62,714 nt of DNA from NCBI GenBank assembly GCA_011525915.1, contig WYBM01000029.1:1-62714 (forward strand), in the 5' to 3' direction. The translations under genes and the position numbers were made by a program. This document shows, piece after piece, positions 8,895-17,759 of the stretch (positions within the stretch are counted from its first letter, which is position 1; the number at the start of each line of letters is the position of its first letter). The notes below the pieces were generated by a model. The model made no database searches. It was not told where the DNA came from and worked only from the letters and a program-made list of their open reading frames with translations. Source of the stretch: Ardenticatenaceae bacterium (GTDB lineage: Bacteria > Chloroflexota > Anaerolineae > Promineifilales > Promineifilaceae).

Positions 8895-9260
8895 ATGTTA
8901 GCCATAGGTGTAGACATGATCGCCATTGCCCGCATGGAACGGGGCATTCAACGGCACGGTGACCGTTTTTTACGGCGCTTTTTTACGACCCAGGAACAGG
9001 CCTATTGTCACGGCCGTGCGGCCAGCCTGGCTGGTCGTTTTGCCGTCAAGGAAGCGGTGGGTAAGGCATTGGGCACCGGTATCGGTGATATCCGTTGGGT
9101 GGATATAGAAGTGGTATGTGATGAGCGGGGTAAACCAGAGCTGCTGCTGCACCATGCGGCTAAAGAGCTGGCGGCTGCTCGTGGCCTGACGCAGTGGGCT
9201 ATCAGCCTGTCACACACAGAGACGCATGCGATTGGGTTTGTGGTGGCTACCGGAGATTAA
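8895..9260 (+). CDS. acpS: Holo-[acyl-carrier-protein] synthase
   Basis: AcpS transfers 4'-phosphopantetheine from CoA to a serine of acyl carrier protein in fatty acid synthesis. At 121 residues it matches the family. GVDMIAIARM at the N-terminus carries the Mg-binding Asp, and FAVKEAVGKALGTGI carries the second conserved Glu and Lys. ISLSHTETHAIGFVVA closes the fold. The ATG at 8895 gives the usual MLAIGVD beginning; an in-frame GTG lies four codons upstream. There is no Shine-Dalgarno sequence because the start adjoins the heptad array. Confidence 0.93.
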   Translation: MLAIGVDMIAIARMERGIQRHGDRFLRRFFTTQEQAYCHGRAASLAGRFAVKEAVGKALGTGIGDIRWVDIEVVCDERGKPELLLHHAAKELAAARGLTQWAISLSHTETHAIGFVVATGD

Positions 9261-9308
9261 CATGGGAGACGACATGAGCTTAAGCTCAACACCGTGAATG
9301 AAAGCCAC

Positions 9309-9367
9309 CCTCCCGGAGGGTTCATCCCAGATGACCTTTGCTGTAGAAGCCTCCGGGAGGTTATTTT
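9309..9367 (+). terminator. GC-rich hairpin between acpS and a hydrolase gene
   Basis: CCTCCCGGAGG (9309-9319) and CCTCCGGGAGG (9350-9360) are perfect 11-bp inverted repeats with a 30-base loop, followed by TTATTTTC. It fits a terminator or attenuator. The downstream ribosome binding site AGGGAGA lies at 9370-9376, so it may also affect translation of the next gene. Confidence 0.5.
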
Positions 9368-9382
9368 CAAGGGAGAAAAGAG

Positions 9383-10138
9383 ATGATGGCAGAATGGACA
9401 GCAGAAGACGGTAGTGTCATTCATTATGAAACACATGGCGAGGGTACCAAACCGGTGCTGCTGCTGCTGCCTGGTTTGTTGGGGGCTATTGAAAGCCAAT
9501 GGCGGCCATTTATTAAGCCGCTGGTAGCCGACTATCAGGTGGTGTTGATGGATTTGCGCGGCCACGGCCGTTCTACGAACCAGGCAAAAACCCTTGACCC
9601 AGAAACGATGATGTATGATGTGAGTGGTTTGCTAGACGCGCTAAAGGTGCCCACCGTACATATTGCCGGGTACAGCCTGGGCGGGTACCTGGGCCTGATG
9701 CTGGCCTTAAAAGAGCCCCGCCGGGTAACAACACTGCTGATGCATGCCACCAAGTTTTACTGGACGCCGGAAGCTGCCGCCAAAATGCACCAGCAGCTAG
9801 ACCCAGATGTCATGGCTAAAAAAGTAACGGCCTACGCCGAACAACTCGCCCAGGAACACGGTGCGCGTCATTGGCGTATTCTGGTGCGGCAGGCCGCCGA
9901 CATGGTAAGCTATATGGTTACCAATGGCGTCAGCGAACGGATGGCCGCCCATACCCAATGTCCGGTATTGGTCAGTGTGGGTGACCGTGACGAATTGGTG
10001 CCCGTGAACGAAGCACTGCGCCTGGCCCGCCTGTTTAACCAGGGGGAACTTATTGTTTTACCCGGTGTGCGCCATCCACTTCAGACGGTGCGGGCCGTTC
10101 CCTTGCTGCCCATGATGCACGCTTTTCATCGAATTTAA
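9383..10138 (+). CDS. Alpha/beta hydrolase
   Basis: 251 residues, cytoplasmic. Oxyanion region LLLLPGLLGA (~27-36), a DLRGHGRS turn (~58-65) and the nucleophile elbow GYSLGGYLGL with the catalytic Ser near residue 96. A late Asp (VSVGDRDELVP) and His (GVRHPLQ) complete the triad. Substrate cannot be told from sequence; the general type covers esterases and lactonases. AGGGAGA at 9370-9376 supports the ATG-ATG start at 9383/9386. Confidence 0.85.
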   Translation: MMAEWTAEDGSVIHYETHGEGTKPVLLLLPGLLGAIESQWRPFIKPLVADYQVVLMDLRGHGRSTNQAKTLDPETMMYDVSGLLDALKVPTVHIAGYSLGGYLGLMLALKEPRRVTTLLMHATKFYWTPEAAAKMHQQLDPDVMAKKVTAYAEQLAQEHGARHWRILVRQAADMVSYMVTNGVSERMAAHTQCPVLVSVGDRDELVPVNEALRLARLFNQGELIVLPGVRHPLQTVRAVPLLPMMHAFHRI

Positions 10139-10212
10139 TCGAGACTGGAGATTAAAGATTGGATTATGACACCGATCCCTAATGCCCAATCTCCACTCGC
10201 CAATTACCGCTT

Positions 10213-11064
10213 ATGCAAAAACGACTCCTGGCCGTATTAGCTCATCCAGATGATGAATCTTTTGGCCCCGGCGGCACCTTTGCCCGTTATGTGGCCGAGG
10301 GTGTGGATGTACATATTGCCATTGCCACTGACGGTGCGGCCGGCTCTGTGGTTGATGACTATAAAGATGCCCATGATCGGTTAACGGCCGTACGCGCCGA
10401 GGAACTGCAAAAAGCCGTCGGTATTCTGGGGGCTACGCTGCACACGCTGGGCTACCGTGATTCCGGCTATATTAACGACCCGGCCGGTGAGCACCCTGAC
10501 GCCTTTATCAATGCCCCTATGGTGGAAGCGGTGGGTAAGGTGGTGGCCCTCATTCGCCAAATTCAGCCACAAGTGGTTGTCACCCATGATGAAATGGGCG
10601 GCTACCTGCACCCTGACCATATTATGTGCTGGAAAATCACCACCGCCGCATTTCCGGCTGCCGGCGACCTGGCCCAATATTCGGAGCTGGGCTTAGCCCC
10701 TTATCAGCCGCTGCGGCTGTATTACAGTGCTTTTTCCAACAGATGGGTAAAATGGGCTATCTTTATCTTGCGCCTGAGCCGTCGGGATCCGACCCAATTC
10801 GGCCGTAATAAAGACATTGATCTCACGAAGGTAGGTGTAGACCCCGCCCGCATCACCACCGTGATTGATTATCGCCCTTACTGGGAGGTGAAGGCCAGGG
10901 CCAGCGCAGCTCATGCCAGCCAGGGGGGGGCAGGTGGGCGTTTTTTGCCTGAATGGCTTATGCGCCGTTTTATGGCTAAAGATACCTTTATTCGCGCCTA
11001 CCCGCCGGTTAATAATGGCTTTCGGGAGACAAATTTATTTGCTGGGCTGGATGGTAACCAATGA
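10213..11064 (+). CDS. PIG-L/LmbE-family deacetylase
   Basis: 283 residues. Zinc motif AHPDDESFGPGGTF at ~10-23 and GGYLHPDHIMCW at ~134-145 supply the His-Asp-Asp...His ligands of PIG-L deacetylases, including the thiol-conjugate amidase Mca and MshB. The GGYLHPDH motif is closer to the Mca/MshB side than to sugar deacetylases, but substrate is inferred only. It reads in the same direction as the following hydrolase gene, whose RBS lies about 35 bases after this stop. Confidence 0.85.
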   Translation: MQKRLLAVLAHPDDESFGPGGTFARYVAEGVDVHIAIATDGAAGSVVDDYKDAHDRLTAVRAEELQKAVGILGATLHTLGYRDSGYINDPAGEHPDAFINAPMVEAVGKVVALIRQIQPQVVVTHDEMGGYLHPDHIMCWKITTAAFPAAGDLAQYSELGLAPYQPLRLYYSAFSNRWVKWAIFILRLSRRDPTQFGRNKDIDLTKVGVDPARITTVIDYRPYWEVKARASAAHASQGGAGGRFLPEWLMRRFMAKDTFIRAYPPVNNGFRETNLFAGLDGNQ

Positions 11065-11073
11065 TCAACCGCC

Positions 11074-11094
11074 GATCACCGTTTACCGATTACC
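11074..11094 (+). repeat. GATTACC-type heptad repeat, three units
   Basis: Three adjacent 7-bp units, GATCACC, GTTTACC and GATTACC, fill most of the short gap between two co-directional genes. They resemble the exact triplicate GATTACC array before hisS at 18770. Confidence 0.65.
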
Positions 11095-11113
11095 GGAACA
11101 AAAGAGGAGTACG

Positions 11114-12070
11114 ATGATACTATTTCGTCGTGTTTTACGCGCTTTATTTTTGTTGACTGGCGTGCTGGCCGGATTGATCGTGGCTGTTGCCGCTCTTTTT
11201 GCCCGCCACCTGATCAACCCACCGCGCCAGAAACTTTGGGTGACGCCAGGAGAATTGGGGATGCCGTATGACAATGTCCAGTTCCCGGCATTGGATGGCA
11301 TTCGCCTGAATGGTTGGTTTATTCCGGCGCCGGCTGAATCGCGGCGAAAAGGGGCCACGATTATCATGGTACATGGCTGGCCGTGGAATCGGCTGGGTAC
11401 GGCCGCGCAAGATATTCTTTCTCGCCTGACAGGCAGCCGCCCGGTGGAACTGCTGCGCCTGGCGCATGGGCTGCAGCAAGATGGGTTTAACGTCTTAATG
11501 TTTGACAGCCGTAACCACGGGGAAAGCGCGGCGGCGCCGCCGGTGACTTTGGGCCTGGAAGAGTCAAAAGATGTGTTGGGGGCGCTGGCGTTTGTGCAGA
11601 CACGCCCAGACGTTGACCGGGAACGCCTGGCTGTCATTGGTTTTTCGGCCGGGGCCAATGCCGTGCTCTATACACTGCCACAAACGCGGGAGGTCAAAGC
11701 GGCGATTGCTGTGCAGCCCACGACGGTGAACGTGTTTGCCCATCGCTACGGCCGTGATACCCTGGGACCTCTGGCCCTTTTAGTGTTACCTTTAACGGAG
11801 ATCATGTACCGTCTGAAGGGAGGACGGCCGTTGGCCGATATTCGCCCCGGTTCGGCGGCCGTTCATGCGGGAAACGTGCCTATTCTTTATATTCAAGGCA
11901 GTGGTGACCCTTGGGGCAGCGCCGCCGATGTAGCCCAGATGGCCGCGGCCACCCCTAACCCCAGCGGTCCTCTGTATGCCGAGGCCACCCATCGCTTTGA
12001 CGGTTACCAATATATGATCAATAATCCCAAAATTGCCGCCGCCTTTTTTGAGCAGCATCTGCCGGAATAA
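11114..12070 (+). CDS. Membrane-anchored alpha/beta hydrolase
   Basis: 318 residues. An N-terminal membrane anchor (~8-33) is followed by an alpha/beta hydrolase domain. It has the HG oxyanion region TIIMVHGWPWNR (~78-89), a DSRNHGESA loop and nucleophile elbow GFSAGANAVLY with Ser near residue 178. Late Asp (QGSGDPWG) and His (EATHRFDGY) residues fit the triad. It probably acts at the outer face of the membrane as an esterase or lipase; substrate unknown. AGAGGAG at 11103-11109 fixes the ATG at 11114; the frame is open further upstream but only over the PIG-L gene. Confidence 0.82.
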   Translation: MILFRRVLRALFLLTGVLAGLIVAVAALFARHLINPPRQKLWVTPGELGMPYDNVQFPALDGIRLNGWFIPAPAESRRKGATIIMVHGWPWNRLGTAAQDILSRLTGSRPVELLRLAHGLQQDGFNVLMFDSRNHGESAAAPPVTLGLEESKDVLGALAFVQTRPDVDRERLAVIGFSAGANAVLYTLPQTREVKAAIAVQPTTVNVFAHRYGRDTLGPLALLVLPLTEIMYRLKGGRPLADIRPGSAAVHAGNVPILYIQGSGDPWGSAADVAQMAAATPNPSGPLYAEATHRFDGYQYMINNPKIAAAFFEQHLPE

Positions 12071-12078
12071 CAAAAGGC

Positions 12079-13026
12079 CTAAGGTTTGGGGTGGGCGGCA
12101 AAAAATTCCCAGATCAGTTGTGAAGCGGAGATGGTCTGGGTTGGTTGGTCTGCACCAGGCCAGCCGGGCGCGCCCCCAGGCCAGGCATGCCCGCCACCGA
12201 TGATCGTATAAAGCTCTACGGCCGTGGCTTCTGTGCATCCGGCCCAGACCTGGTGCTGAACATGGCCAGATGTGTTGGTCTGCGGCTGAGGCTCGCACCC
12301 ATTAGACCGGGCCCAAAATCCCACCGAATCTGGCACCGACACAAAATCCACACCCACGAGCGAGTCAGGGCCGACGCCGCCGTCGTACGGAATATGTTGG
12401 TCATCCGTGCCGTGAAACTCAATGACCGAGATTGGCTGCGAAGGATGACACGACGGGAAGTTAAGTGTCCCTGCTATGGGGGCAACAGCAGCAAAAATAT
12501 CGGCGGCCTCACACGCCAGCCGATGGGTCAGGAGCCCGCCGTTGGACAGGCCTGTGGCATATATGCGCTTGGGGTCAATGGGGGCCACCGATTGTAGATC
12601 AGTCACCACGGCGCGTACAAAACCCACATCATCCACATTGTTCTCCTGAGCATAGGCACAACAGGTGCCACCATGCCACGTCAAAAATTTGTCAGCGCTT
12701 AAGGGTCCTGTTCCATTGGGGTAGACCACAACAAACTCATTCCGGTCCGCAACTTCGTTAAACCCACTCATGCGAATGGCGCTCTGAGCATTGCCTGTGC
12801 CACCATGAAAGACAAAGACCAGGGGCACGGGTTGGCTCCAGTTTACGGAGGTCGGTACGTATAGCATGTAACTACGTTCAAATCCGTCGTGGGTTAATGT
12901 GCGGGTGCTCTGGCCTGCTGGCAGGCCGGGTGAGACGGCAGGGACAACGGTGCTGCGGCGGGCACAAGCCAGCACAGGTAAAAGTAAAAAGCTAAAAGCA
13001 GCCAACAGTTTATATGGTTTTGACAT
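12079..13026 (-). CDS. LpqC-like lipoprotein esterase (PHB depolymerase/feruloyl esterase family)
   Basis: 315 residues. The N-terminal signal ends in a lipobox (LPVLAC, Cys ~21), so it should be a lipoprotein outside the cytoplasmic membrane. The domain is the CE1/PHB-depolymerase type: VFVFHGGTGNAQS (oxyanion), GLSNGGLLTHRLAC (nucleophile Ser), HGTDDQHIPYDGG (Asp) and GGGHAWPGG (His). Members hydrolyse polyhydroxybutyrate, feruloyl or acetyl-xylan esters; given the cellulase genes 22 kb away, plant-wall ester hydrolysis is possible but unproven. It follows the ABC exporter genes in the same direction after a 59-base gap, and may share their transcript. Confidence 0.83.
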   Translation of the reverse strand: MSKPYKLLAAFSFLLLPVLACARRSTVVPAVSPGLPAGQSTRTLTHDGFERSYMLYVPTSVNWSQPVPLVFVFHGGTGNAQSAIRMSGFNEVADRNEFVVVYPNGTGPLSADKFLTWHGGTCCAYAQENNVDDVGFVRAVVTDLQSVAPIDPKRIYATGLSNGGLLTHRLACEAADIFAAVAPIAGTLNFPSCHPSQPISVIEFHGTDDQHIPYDGGVGPDSLVGVDFVSVPDSVGFWARSNGCEPQPQTNTSGHVQHQVWAGCTEATAVELYTIIGGGHAWPGGAPGWPGADQPTQTISASQLIWEFFAAHPKP

Positions 13027-13085
13027 CGTTATTCATCCGGCATAAACGGGTTTACGGTAAGCTGATAGCGCTCATCAACGGATGA

Positions 13086-15086
13086 TCAGCGAAAAGGTTC
13101 AGTCGTTTGAAGGTCGCCGTTTTCTGGGTCAAGCTCAGTTTCAAGCGAGCGCCGAAACTGGCTCATGTACAGATCATAATAAAAGCCCCTGGCCGCCAGC
13201 AGTTCTTTGTGGGTGCCTTGTTCGATAATCTGCCCGTGATCAAGCACCAGCACCTGGTCGGCGTTGCGAATGGTGCTCAGGCGGTGGGCGATGACAAAAC
13301 TGGTACGGCCGTGTAACAACGCCTCAAACGCCTTTTGTATTTCGCGCTCTGTGCGCGTGTCTACGCTGCTTGTGGCTTCGTCCAGGATCAAAATACGTGG
13401 ATCGCTCAGGGCGACACGGGCGATGGCGATGAGCTGGCGCTGTCCCTGGCTTAACCCGGCCCCACGCTCGCCCAAAACCGTGTTGTACCCTTCCGGCAGC
13501 CGTTCGATAAACTCATGCGCACGGGCCAGCCTGGCAGCGGCCATGGCTTCTTCATCGGTGGCTTCCGGCTGCGCATAGCGAATGTTATTCATGACCGTGT
13601 CACTAAAGAGGAAGGCATCTTGGAGGACAATACCCATTTGCCGGCGCAGGCTGGCGCGGGTAACATCACGCACGTCGTGGCCATCTATGAGAATCTGGCC
13701 CTCTTTGACATCCCAAAAGCGGGGCAGCAAGTTGATAATGGTGGTTTTGCCCGCACCTGTGGGCCCTACAATGGCCACCGTCTGCCCCGGTTTAGCGTGA
13801 ATGTCTATTCCCTTTAGCACCAATTCCCCAGGGTTATATTCCGCGTGCACGCCTACTAAACGTACGTCGCCTTGAATGAGGGGCATCTCCTGGGCATTTA
13901 CTTTATCTGTCAGTTGTGGCCGCTCATCCAACAGGTCAAAAATGCGTTCACCCCCGGCCACGGCGCTCTGGATATTGGTCCACAACAAGGCAATTTGCTG
14001 TACCGGCATGTTAAACCGCTGCGTGTATTGAATAAAAGCAAAGATCAGGCCCAATGACACGGCCGAACCCATCAGGCGGCCGCCGTTCAAAATGGCAATA
14101 CCGCCAACACAGGCCACAATGGCCAGGCTGACATAGCTGAGGGCTTCTAAGGTGGGGGCCAGGGCGCTGGTATACGCTTGTGCCTTGATGTTGGCATCTC
14201 TATTGGCGGCGTTACTGGCCCGAAACTGCTCAATGTTTTCCGCCTCGCGGCTAAATGCCTGCACCTCGCGCACGCCGGAAATGCTTTCCTGCAAATCCGC
14301 ATTGACCGAACCAATTTCCTGCCGTGCCTGGCGGAATGCCTTGCGCGCCTGGTCAGAAAACCACTTGGTGAAAATGATCATCAACGGCAGGGTGAGCAGA
14401 CTCACCAGGGCAAAAGGTATATTGTCACGGAACATGGTGTACACAATCCACACAATCAGCAGTACACCAGACGCCACCTGCACCAGCCCAAAACCTATGA
14501 TTTGTTGCAGGGTATCCATGTCATTGGTCAGGCGGCTCATCACGTCGCCGGCCTCGTGTTTGGTGAAGTAGCTTAGTGTCAGGCGATGAATGTGTTGGAA
14601 CACGTCATCACGCAGGTCACGCAGCACCTGGAAGCCAGCCCAGCTCATGGCATAAAACGTGAGGCCGGTTAACACGGCGCTGGCTACGTACAACCCTACC
14701 ATTAACAGGATGATCTGGGTAAAGCCGGCCAGTGTTTCGGATAGTGTCGCCGTAGGGTTCACGGCCGTGTAGGTGCAGTTCGTCTGGGCTGTGTCCTCGC
14801 CAAAGGCCTGCGCCATAAGGTCGGCGGCATCGGCTGGCAAACTGCTTTCCGCACCGCCTGCCAGAACCAATTGGCTGGCGTAAGGCGTCAGGTAACAATC
14901 AACTGCCTGGCCGGTGAGGTAAGGGATGCGCACCTGCATCCATGTGCTGGCAAAAATGGCAAACAGAACGATGATAAGCGCCGGCCAGTAGGGCCGAAAG
15001 TAAACGCTAAATCGTTTTAACGTGGTGCTGACACGTTGGGCTTTGCGGACTTCTGCGCCCAATAGCATGGCTTGACGATCCATCAT
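13086..15086 (-). CDS. ABC exporter half-transporter, catalytically competent ATPase subunit
   Basis: 666 residues: six-helix exporter domain (~30-340) and nucleotide-binding domain (~385-625). Walker A is GPTGAGKTT, Walker B ILILDEATSSVD with the catalytic Glu, and the H-loop IAHRLST is intact. The signature is LSQGQ instead of LSGGQ. A ~65-residue insert with two Cys lies between the first two membrane helices. It overlaps the preceding half-transporter by ATGA. Together they fit a heterodimeric exporter of the multidrug/lipid type: this subunit's Walker B and H-loop pair with the partner's perfect LSGGQ to form the active site. Confidence 0.93.
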   Translation of the reverse strand: MMDRQAMLLGAEVRKAQRVSTTLKRFSVYFRPYWPALIIVLFAIFASTWMQVRIPYLTGQAVDCYLTPYASQLVLAGGAESSLPADAADLMAQAFGEDTAQTNCTYTAVNPTATLSETLAGFTQIILLMVGLYVASAVLTGLTFYAMSWAGFQVLRDLRDDVFQHIHRLTLSYFTKHEAGDVMSRLTNDMDTLQQIIGFGLVQVASGVLLIVWIVYTMFRDNIPFALVSLLTLPLMIIFTKWFSDQARKAFRQARQEIGSVNADLQESISGVREVQAFSREAENIEQFRASNAANRDANIKAQAYTSALAPTLEALSYVSLAIVACVGGIAILNGGRLMGSAVSLGLIFAFIQYTQRFNMPVQQIALLWTNIQSAVAGGERIFDLLDERPQLTDKVNAQEMPLIQGDVRLVGVHAEYNPGELVLKGIDIHAKPGQTVAIVGPTGAGKTTIINLLPRFWDVKEGQILIDGHDVRDVTRASLRRQMGIVLQDAFLFSDTVMNNIRYAQPEATDEEAMAAARLARAHEFIERLPEGYNTVLGERGAGLSQGQRQLIAIARVALSDPRILILDEATSSVDTRTEREIQKAFEALLHGRTSFVIAHRLSTIRNADQVLVLDHGQIIEQGTHKELLAARGFYYDLYMSQFRRSLETELDPENGDLQTTEPFR

Positions 15087-16981
15087 GGTAATTCGACGTC
15101 CTCCGAGAGCTGCGAATGGTAAATCTCGGCGTAAATAGGGCTGTTTTCCATCAGTTCTTCATGAATGCCACGGGCGACGATGCGCCCTTTGTCCAGCACC
15201 AAAATCTGGTCGGCATTGAGGACGGTGCTGATGCGCTGGGCGATGACAAAGCTGGTGCGCCCTTCCATAAGATGGTCTAATGCTTTTTGAATCTGGTATT
15301 CGGTGTTCAGGTCTACGCTGCTGGTGGAATCATCCAGGATAAGAATGTGTGGGTCTAGCAGTAGGGCGCGGGCGATGGCAATACGCTGTTTTTGGCCACC
15401 GCTGAGTGTAGAACCACGTTCACCTACCGGGGTATCATACCCTTCGGGAAATTCCAGGATAAAGTCATGGGCGGCGGCGGCCTGGGCGGCGGCGATGATG
15501 TCCGCTTCGGCGGCGTCTGGCCGGCCAAAAGCGATGTTGTCGCGAATGGTGCCGCTGAACAAGGTGGTTTCTTGCAGCACAATGCCAATATGCTGGCGTA
15601 GGCTTTCAATGGTAACGTCGCGTACATCGTGACCATCTACGGTCACACGTCCGGCGCTGGCATCATAAAAACGGGGGATGAGGTTGATGATGGTGGTCTT
15701 GCCACTGCCGGTGCCCCCCAGCAAGGCGATGGTCTGGCCGGGTTCAGCTTCAAAGTTGATCTCTTGTAAGACCGGTTCCCCACCTTCAAAGTAGCGAAAG
15801 GTGACGTTTTCAAAGGTGATACGGCCGTTGACCTCTGTCAACATCCGGGCATTGGACTTGTTTTCGACATCATTTCGGGCATCCAAAATTTCAAAAATGC
15901 GCGTGGCACTGGCGGCCGCCTGCGCCATCAGCGTAATGATAAACCCAAGCTGCCCTAATGGCAGGAAGAGATAAACCAGGTACAGGCTAAACTTTTGCCA
16001 TTCGCCCAATGTCAATGTCTCGTTCAAAATCTGGCGGCCGCCAAAGTACATCACCGCTGCCTGCCCCAGGTTGGCTACCAAAAAGACGAAGGGAAAAAGA
16101 AGGGCAAAGACACGCGTGATGTTCAGGCGTTGGGCCAGTTCGGCATCAATGGCCCCCTGGAAGCGTGCCTGCTCACGTGGCTCGGCGACAGATGCTTTGA
16201 CCACTTTTAAGCCCGCCAGGTTCTCTTGTAGAACAGTGTTCACACGTGAAAGACGGCGCTGTGCTTCGCTAAACAACGGCTGGGCCAGCCCGCCAAACAG
16301 CATAAAGGAGATGACGGCGATGGGCAGCAGGGGCAGCACCACCAGCGTCAGCCGCCAGTTTGTGTAAAAAAGAATGATCAGCGTGCCTACCAGCAGAATG
16401 AGTGACTGCAACGCCAGCAGCAAGCCCTGACCCAGGAAAAGGCGCAGCTTTTCAATATCATCGGTGGCCCGGATCATTAACTGGCCGGTGCGGTTACGGT
16501 CATGATAGCTAAAGCTCAGGCGTTGTATTTTGGCAAACAAGTCATTGCGCAGTTCAAAGGCGATGTTTTGTGACAACACCTGTGACAGGTAGGTCTGGAC
16601 AAACGAAAATAAACCACGAGCCACGGCAAAAGCTACAATGATCAGCCCGGCGGCGATGATGGTGCGTTCGGCGTCAGCCACTTCTGTTTCTGCTACGGCC
16701 AGGCTGAGTCCCAACCGTTCAGCAGCAAAGGCTTGAATAGTAACTGGTAAATTCAGGACGGTCTGGTTGATGACGTTGCTGGTAATGGTGTCTATAATCT
16801 CCTGCACAAGTTGGGGCACAGCCAACTGGGCCAGGGTGGCGATGAGCAAAGCGCCCACGGCACTCAGGGTGACTTTAGGGTACTGCCAGACATAACGAAT
16901 GGCGCGCCCCAGTGCCTGGCTGTTCATTTGTGGGCGCTCACCGCGTCTCTGACGGCGGGGGAGATTTCTGGTTGCTTGCAA
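15083..16981 (-). CDS. ABC exporter half-transporter with degenerate ATPase site
   Basis: 632 residues, same architecture as its neighbour. Walker A is GGTGSGKTT and the signature is a perfect LSGGQKQR. Walker B reads ILILDDSTSSVD (Asp in place of the catalytic Glu), and the H-loop reads IAQRIST (Gln for His). This pattern is known from one subunit of heterodimeric exporters such as TM287/288. Start TTG at 16981 is preceded by GAGGGG; an ATG at 16927 (MNSQALG) is an alternative. It is preceded by the MarR gene and overlaps the next gene by four bases. Substrate unknown. Confidence 0.93.
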   Translation of the reverse strand: MQATRNLPRRQRRGERPQMNSQALGRAIRYVWQYPKVTLSAVGALLIATLAQLAVPQLVQEIIDTITSNVINQTVLNLPVTIQAFAAERLGLSLAVAETEVADAERTIIAAGLIIVAFAVARGLFSFVQTYLSQVLSQNIAFELRNDLFAKIQRLSFSYHDRNRTGQLMIRATDDIEKLRLFLGQGLLLALQSLILLVGTLIILFYTNWRLTLVVLPLLPIAVISFMLFGGLAQPLFSEAQRRLSRVNTVLQENLAGLKVVKASVAEPREQARFQGAIDAELAQRLNITRVFALLFPFVFLVANLGQAAVMYFGGRQILNETLTLGEWQKFSLYLVYLFLPLGQLGFIITLMAQAAASATRIFEILDARNDVENKSNARMLTEVNGRITFENVTFRYFEGGEPVLQEINFEAEPGQTIALLGGTGSGKTTIINLIPRFYDASAGRVTVDGHDVRDVTIESLRQHIGIVLQETTLFSGTIRDNIAFGRPDAAEADIIAAAQAAAAHDFILEFPEGYDTPVGERGSTLSGGQKQRIAIARALLLDPHILILDDSTSSVDLNTEYQIQKALDHLMEGRTSFVIAQRISTVLNADQILVLDKGRIVARGIHEELMENSPIYAEIYHSQLSEDVELP

Positions 16982-17064
16982 TAGATTAACCCCTCTGTAT
17001 GTCTTATGCCAAAACCTGCAAAATGCGTGGGTGAATGAGCTTATGCATGGGCCATAAACCGGCT

Positions 17065-17601
17065 CTATGCAGCTGGTGGGTGTTCCAGGTGGGCGCGGGC
17101 TTCTTCCAGGTTCTGGTTAAGCTTTGCCAACAGATCACTGAGCGTTTCTTGTTCAGCATCACTAAGCCGGTTAAAACAACCGCCGACAGCGCGAAATTGT
17201 TTGTGGGCGTATTGGCTGACAGTAACCCGGCCGCTTTCCGTCAGGCAGATGTTGAACTTTCGCCGGTCATGGTCATCCAGGTGACGAGCAATGAGGCCGT
17301 TTTCTTCCAGGCCGCGAATAAGCGAACTGATGGTGTTGCGGCTGGTACCCCGCCACTTGCTGATTTCCGATGGGTTAAGCATGGCCCGACCCTCAATTTT
17401 TTCGTGGATGTACAGGCTCATCAGCACCAGGTATTGTGCTTCTGTCAGGCCGCTGTCTGCCAGGCTGGCCTCGCCAATCTGATGTAAGGCATGGCCAATG
17501 CGCCGCCATTCGCCCATCAGGCGGACCGCTTGTGGGGAGATGCCCGGTTCAATCGATTGGACAAAGGCAATCCATCGCTGCCTTTTTTCTTCATCAAGCA
17601 T
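17065..17601 (-). CDS. MarR-family transcriptional regulator
   Basis: 178 residues from the ATG at 17601 (MLDEEKRQRW). Winged-helix DNA-binding core at ~65-125 (LNPSEISKWRGTSRNT, then the wing LDDHDRRKFNI), with dimerising helices on both sides. It lies just upstream of the ABC exporter pair, reading the same way, so local control of that exporter and of itself is likely. An upstream promoter with consensus hexamers is visible at 17637-17664. Ligand unknown. Confidence 0.88.
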   Translation of the reverse strand: MLDEEKRQRWIAFVQSIEPGISPQAVRLMGEWRRIGHALHQIGEASLADSGLTEAQYLVLMSLYIHEKIEGRAMLNPSEISKWRGTSRNTISSLIRGLEENGLIARHLDDHDRRKFNICLTESGRVTVSQYAHKQFRAVGGCFNRLSDAEQETLSDLLAKLNQNLEEARAHLEHPPAA

Positions 17602-17636
17602 AATGATTCCATTTAAGTGAAAAACTAACAAGAAGA

Positions 17637-17664
17637 ATTGTACGATACCGAACTATCTTGTCAA
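17637..17664 (-). promoter_or_regulatory. Sigma-70-type promoter of the marR-exporter operon
   Basis: On the minus strand TTGACA (17659-17664), a 16-base spacer and TACAAT (17637-17642). The predicted start of transcription is near 17630, about 29 bases before the ATG. The spacer region contains GAACTA repeated 15 bases apart (GAACTATCTTGTCAAGAACT, 17650-17669), a possible operator for the MarR protein. Confidence 0.7.
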
Positions 17665-17723
17665 GAACTACTTTTGTGTTTGAACTCCCTGCTTAGCAAA
17701 AAGTAACGTTTCTTGCTGTCCTC

Positions 17724-17751
17724 TTGACACGGCCGTGCAAACGCATAAAAT
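17724..17751 (+). promoter_or_regulatory. Sigma-70-type promoter giving a leaderless transcript
   Basis: TTGACA (17724-17729), 16-base spacer containing the ACGGCCGT octamer, TAAAAT (17746-17751). The ATG follows only eight bases later, so transcription should begin at or next to the start codon. No ribosome binding site is present. The promoter is divergent from the marR promoter about 60 bases away. Confidence 0.7.
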
Positions 17752-17759
17752 TAGAACAT

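Noticed and set aside
9383..12070. Mycothiol pathway cluster based on the PIG-L protein
   Set aside because: The zinc motifs resemble MshB/Mca, but no mshA, mshC or mshD gene lies near.
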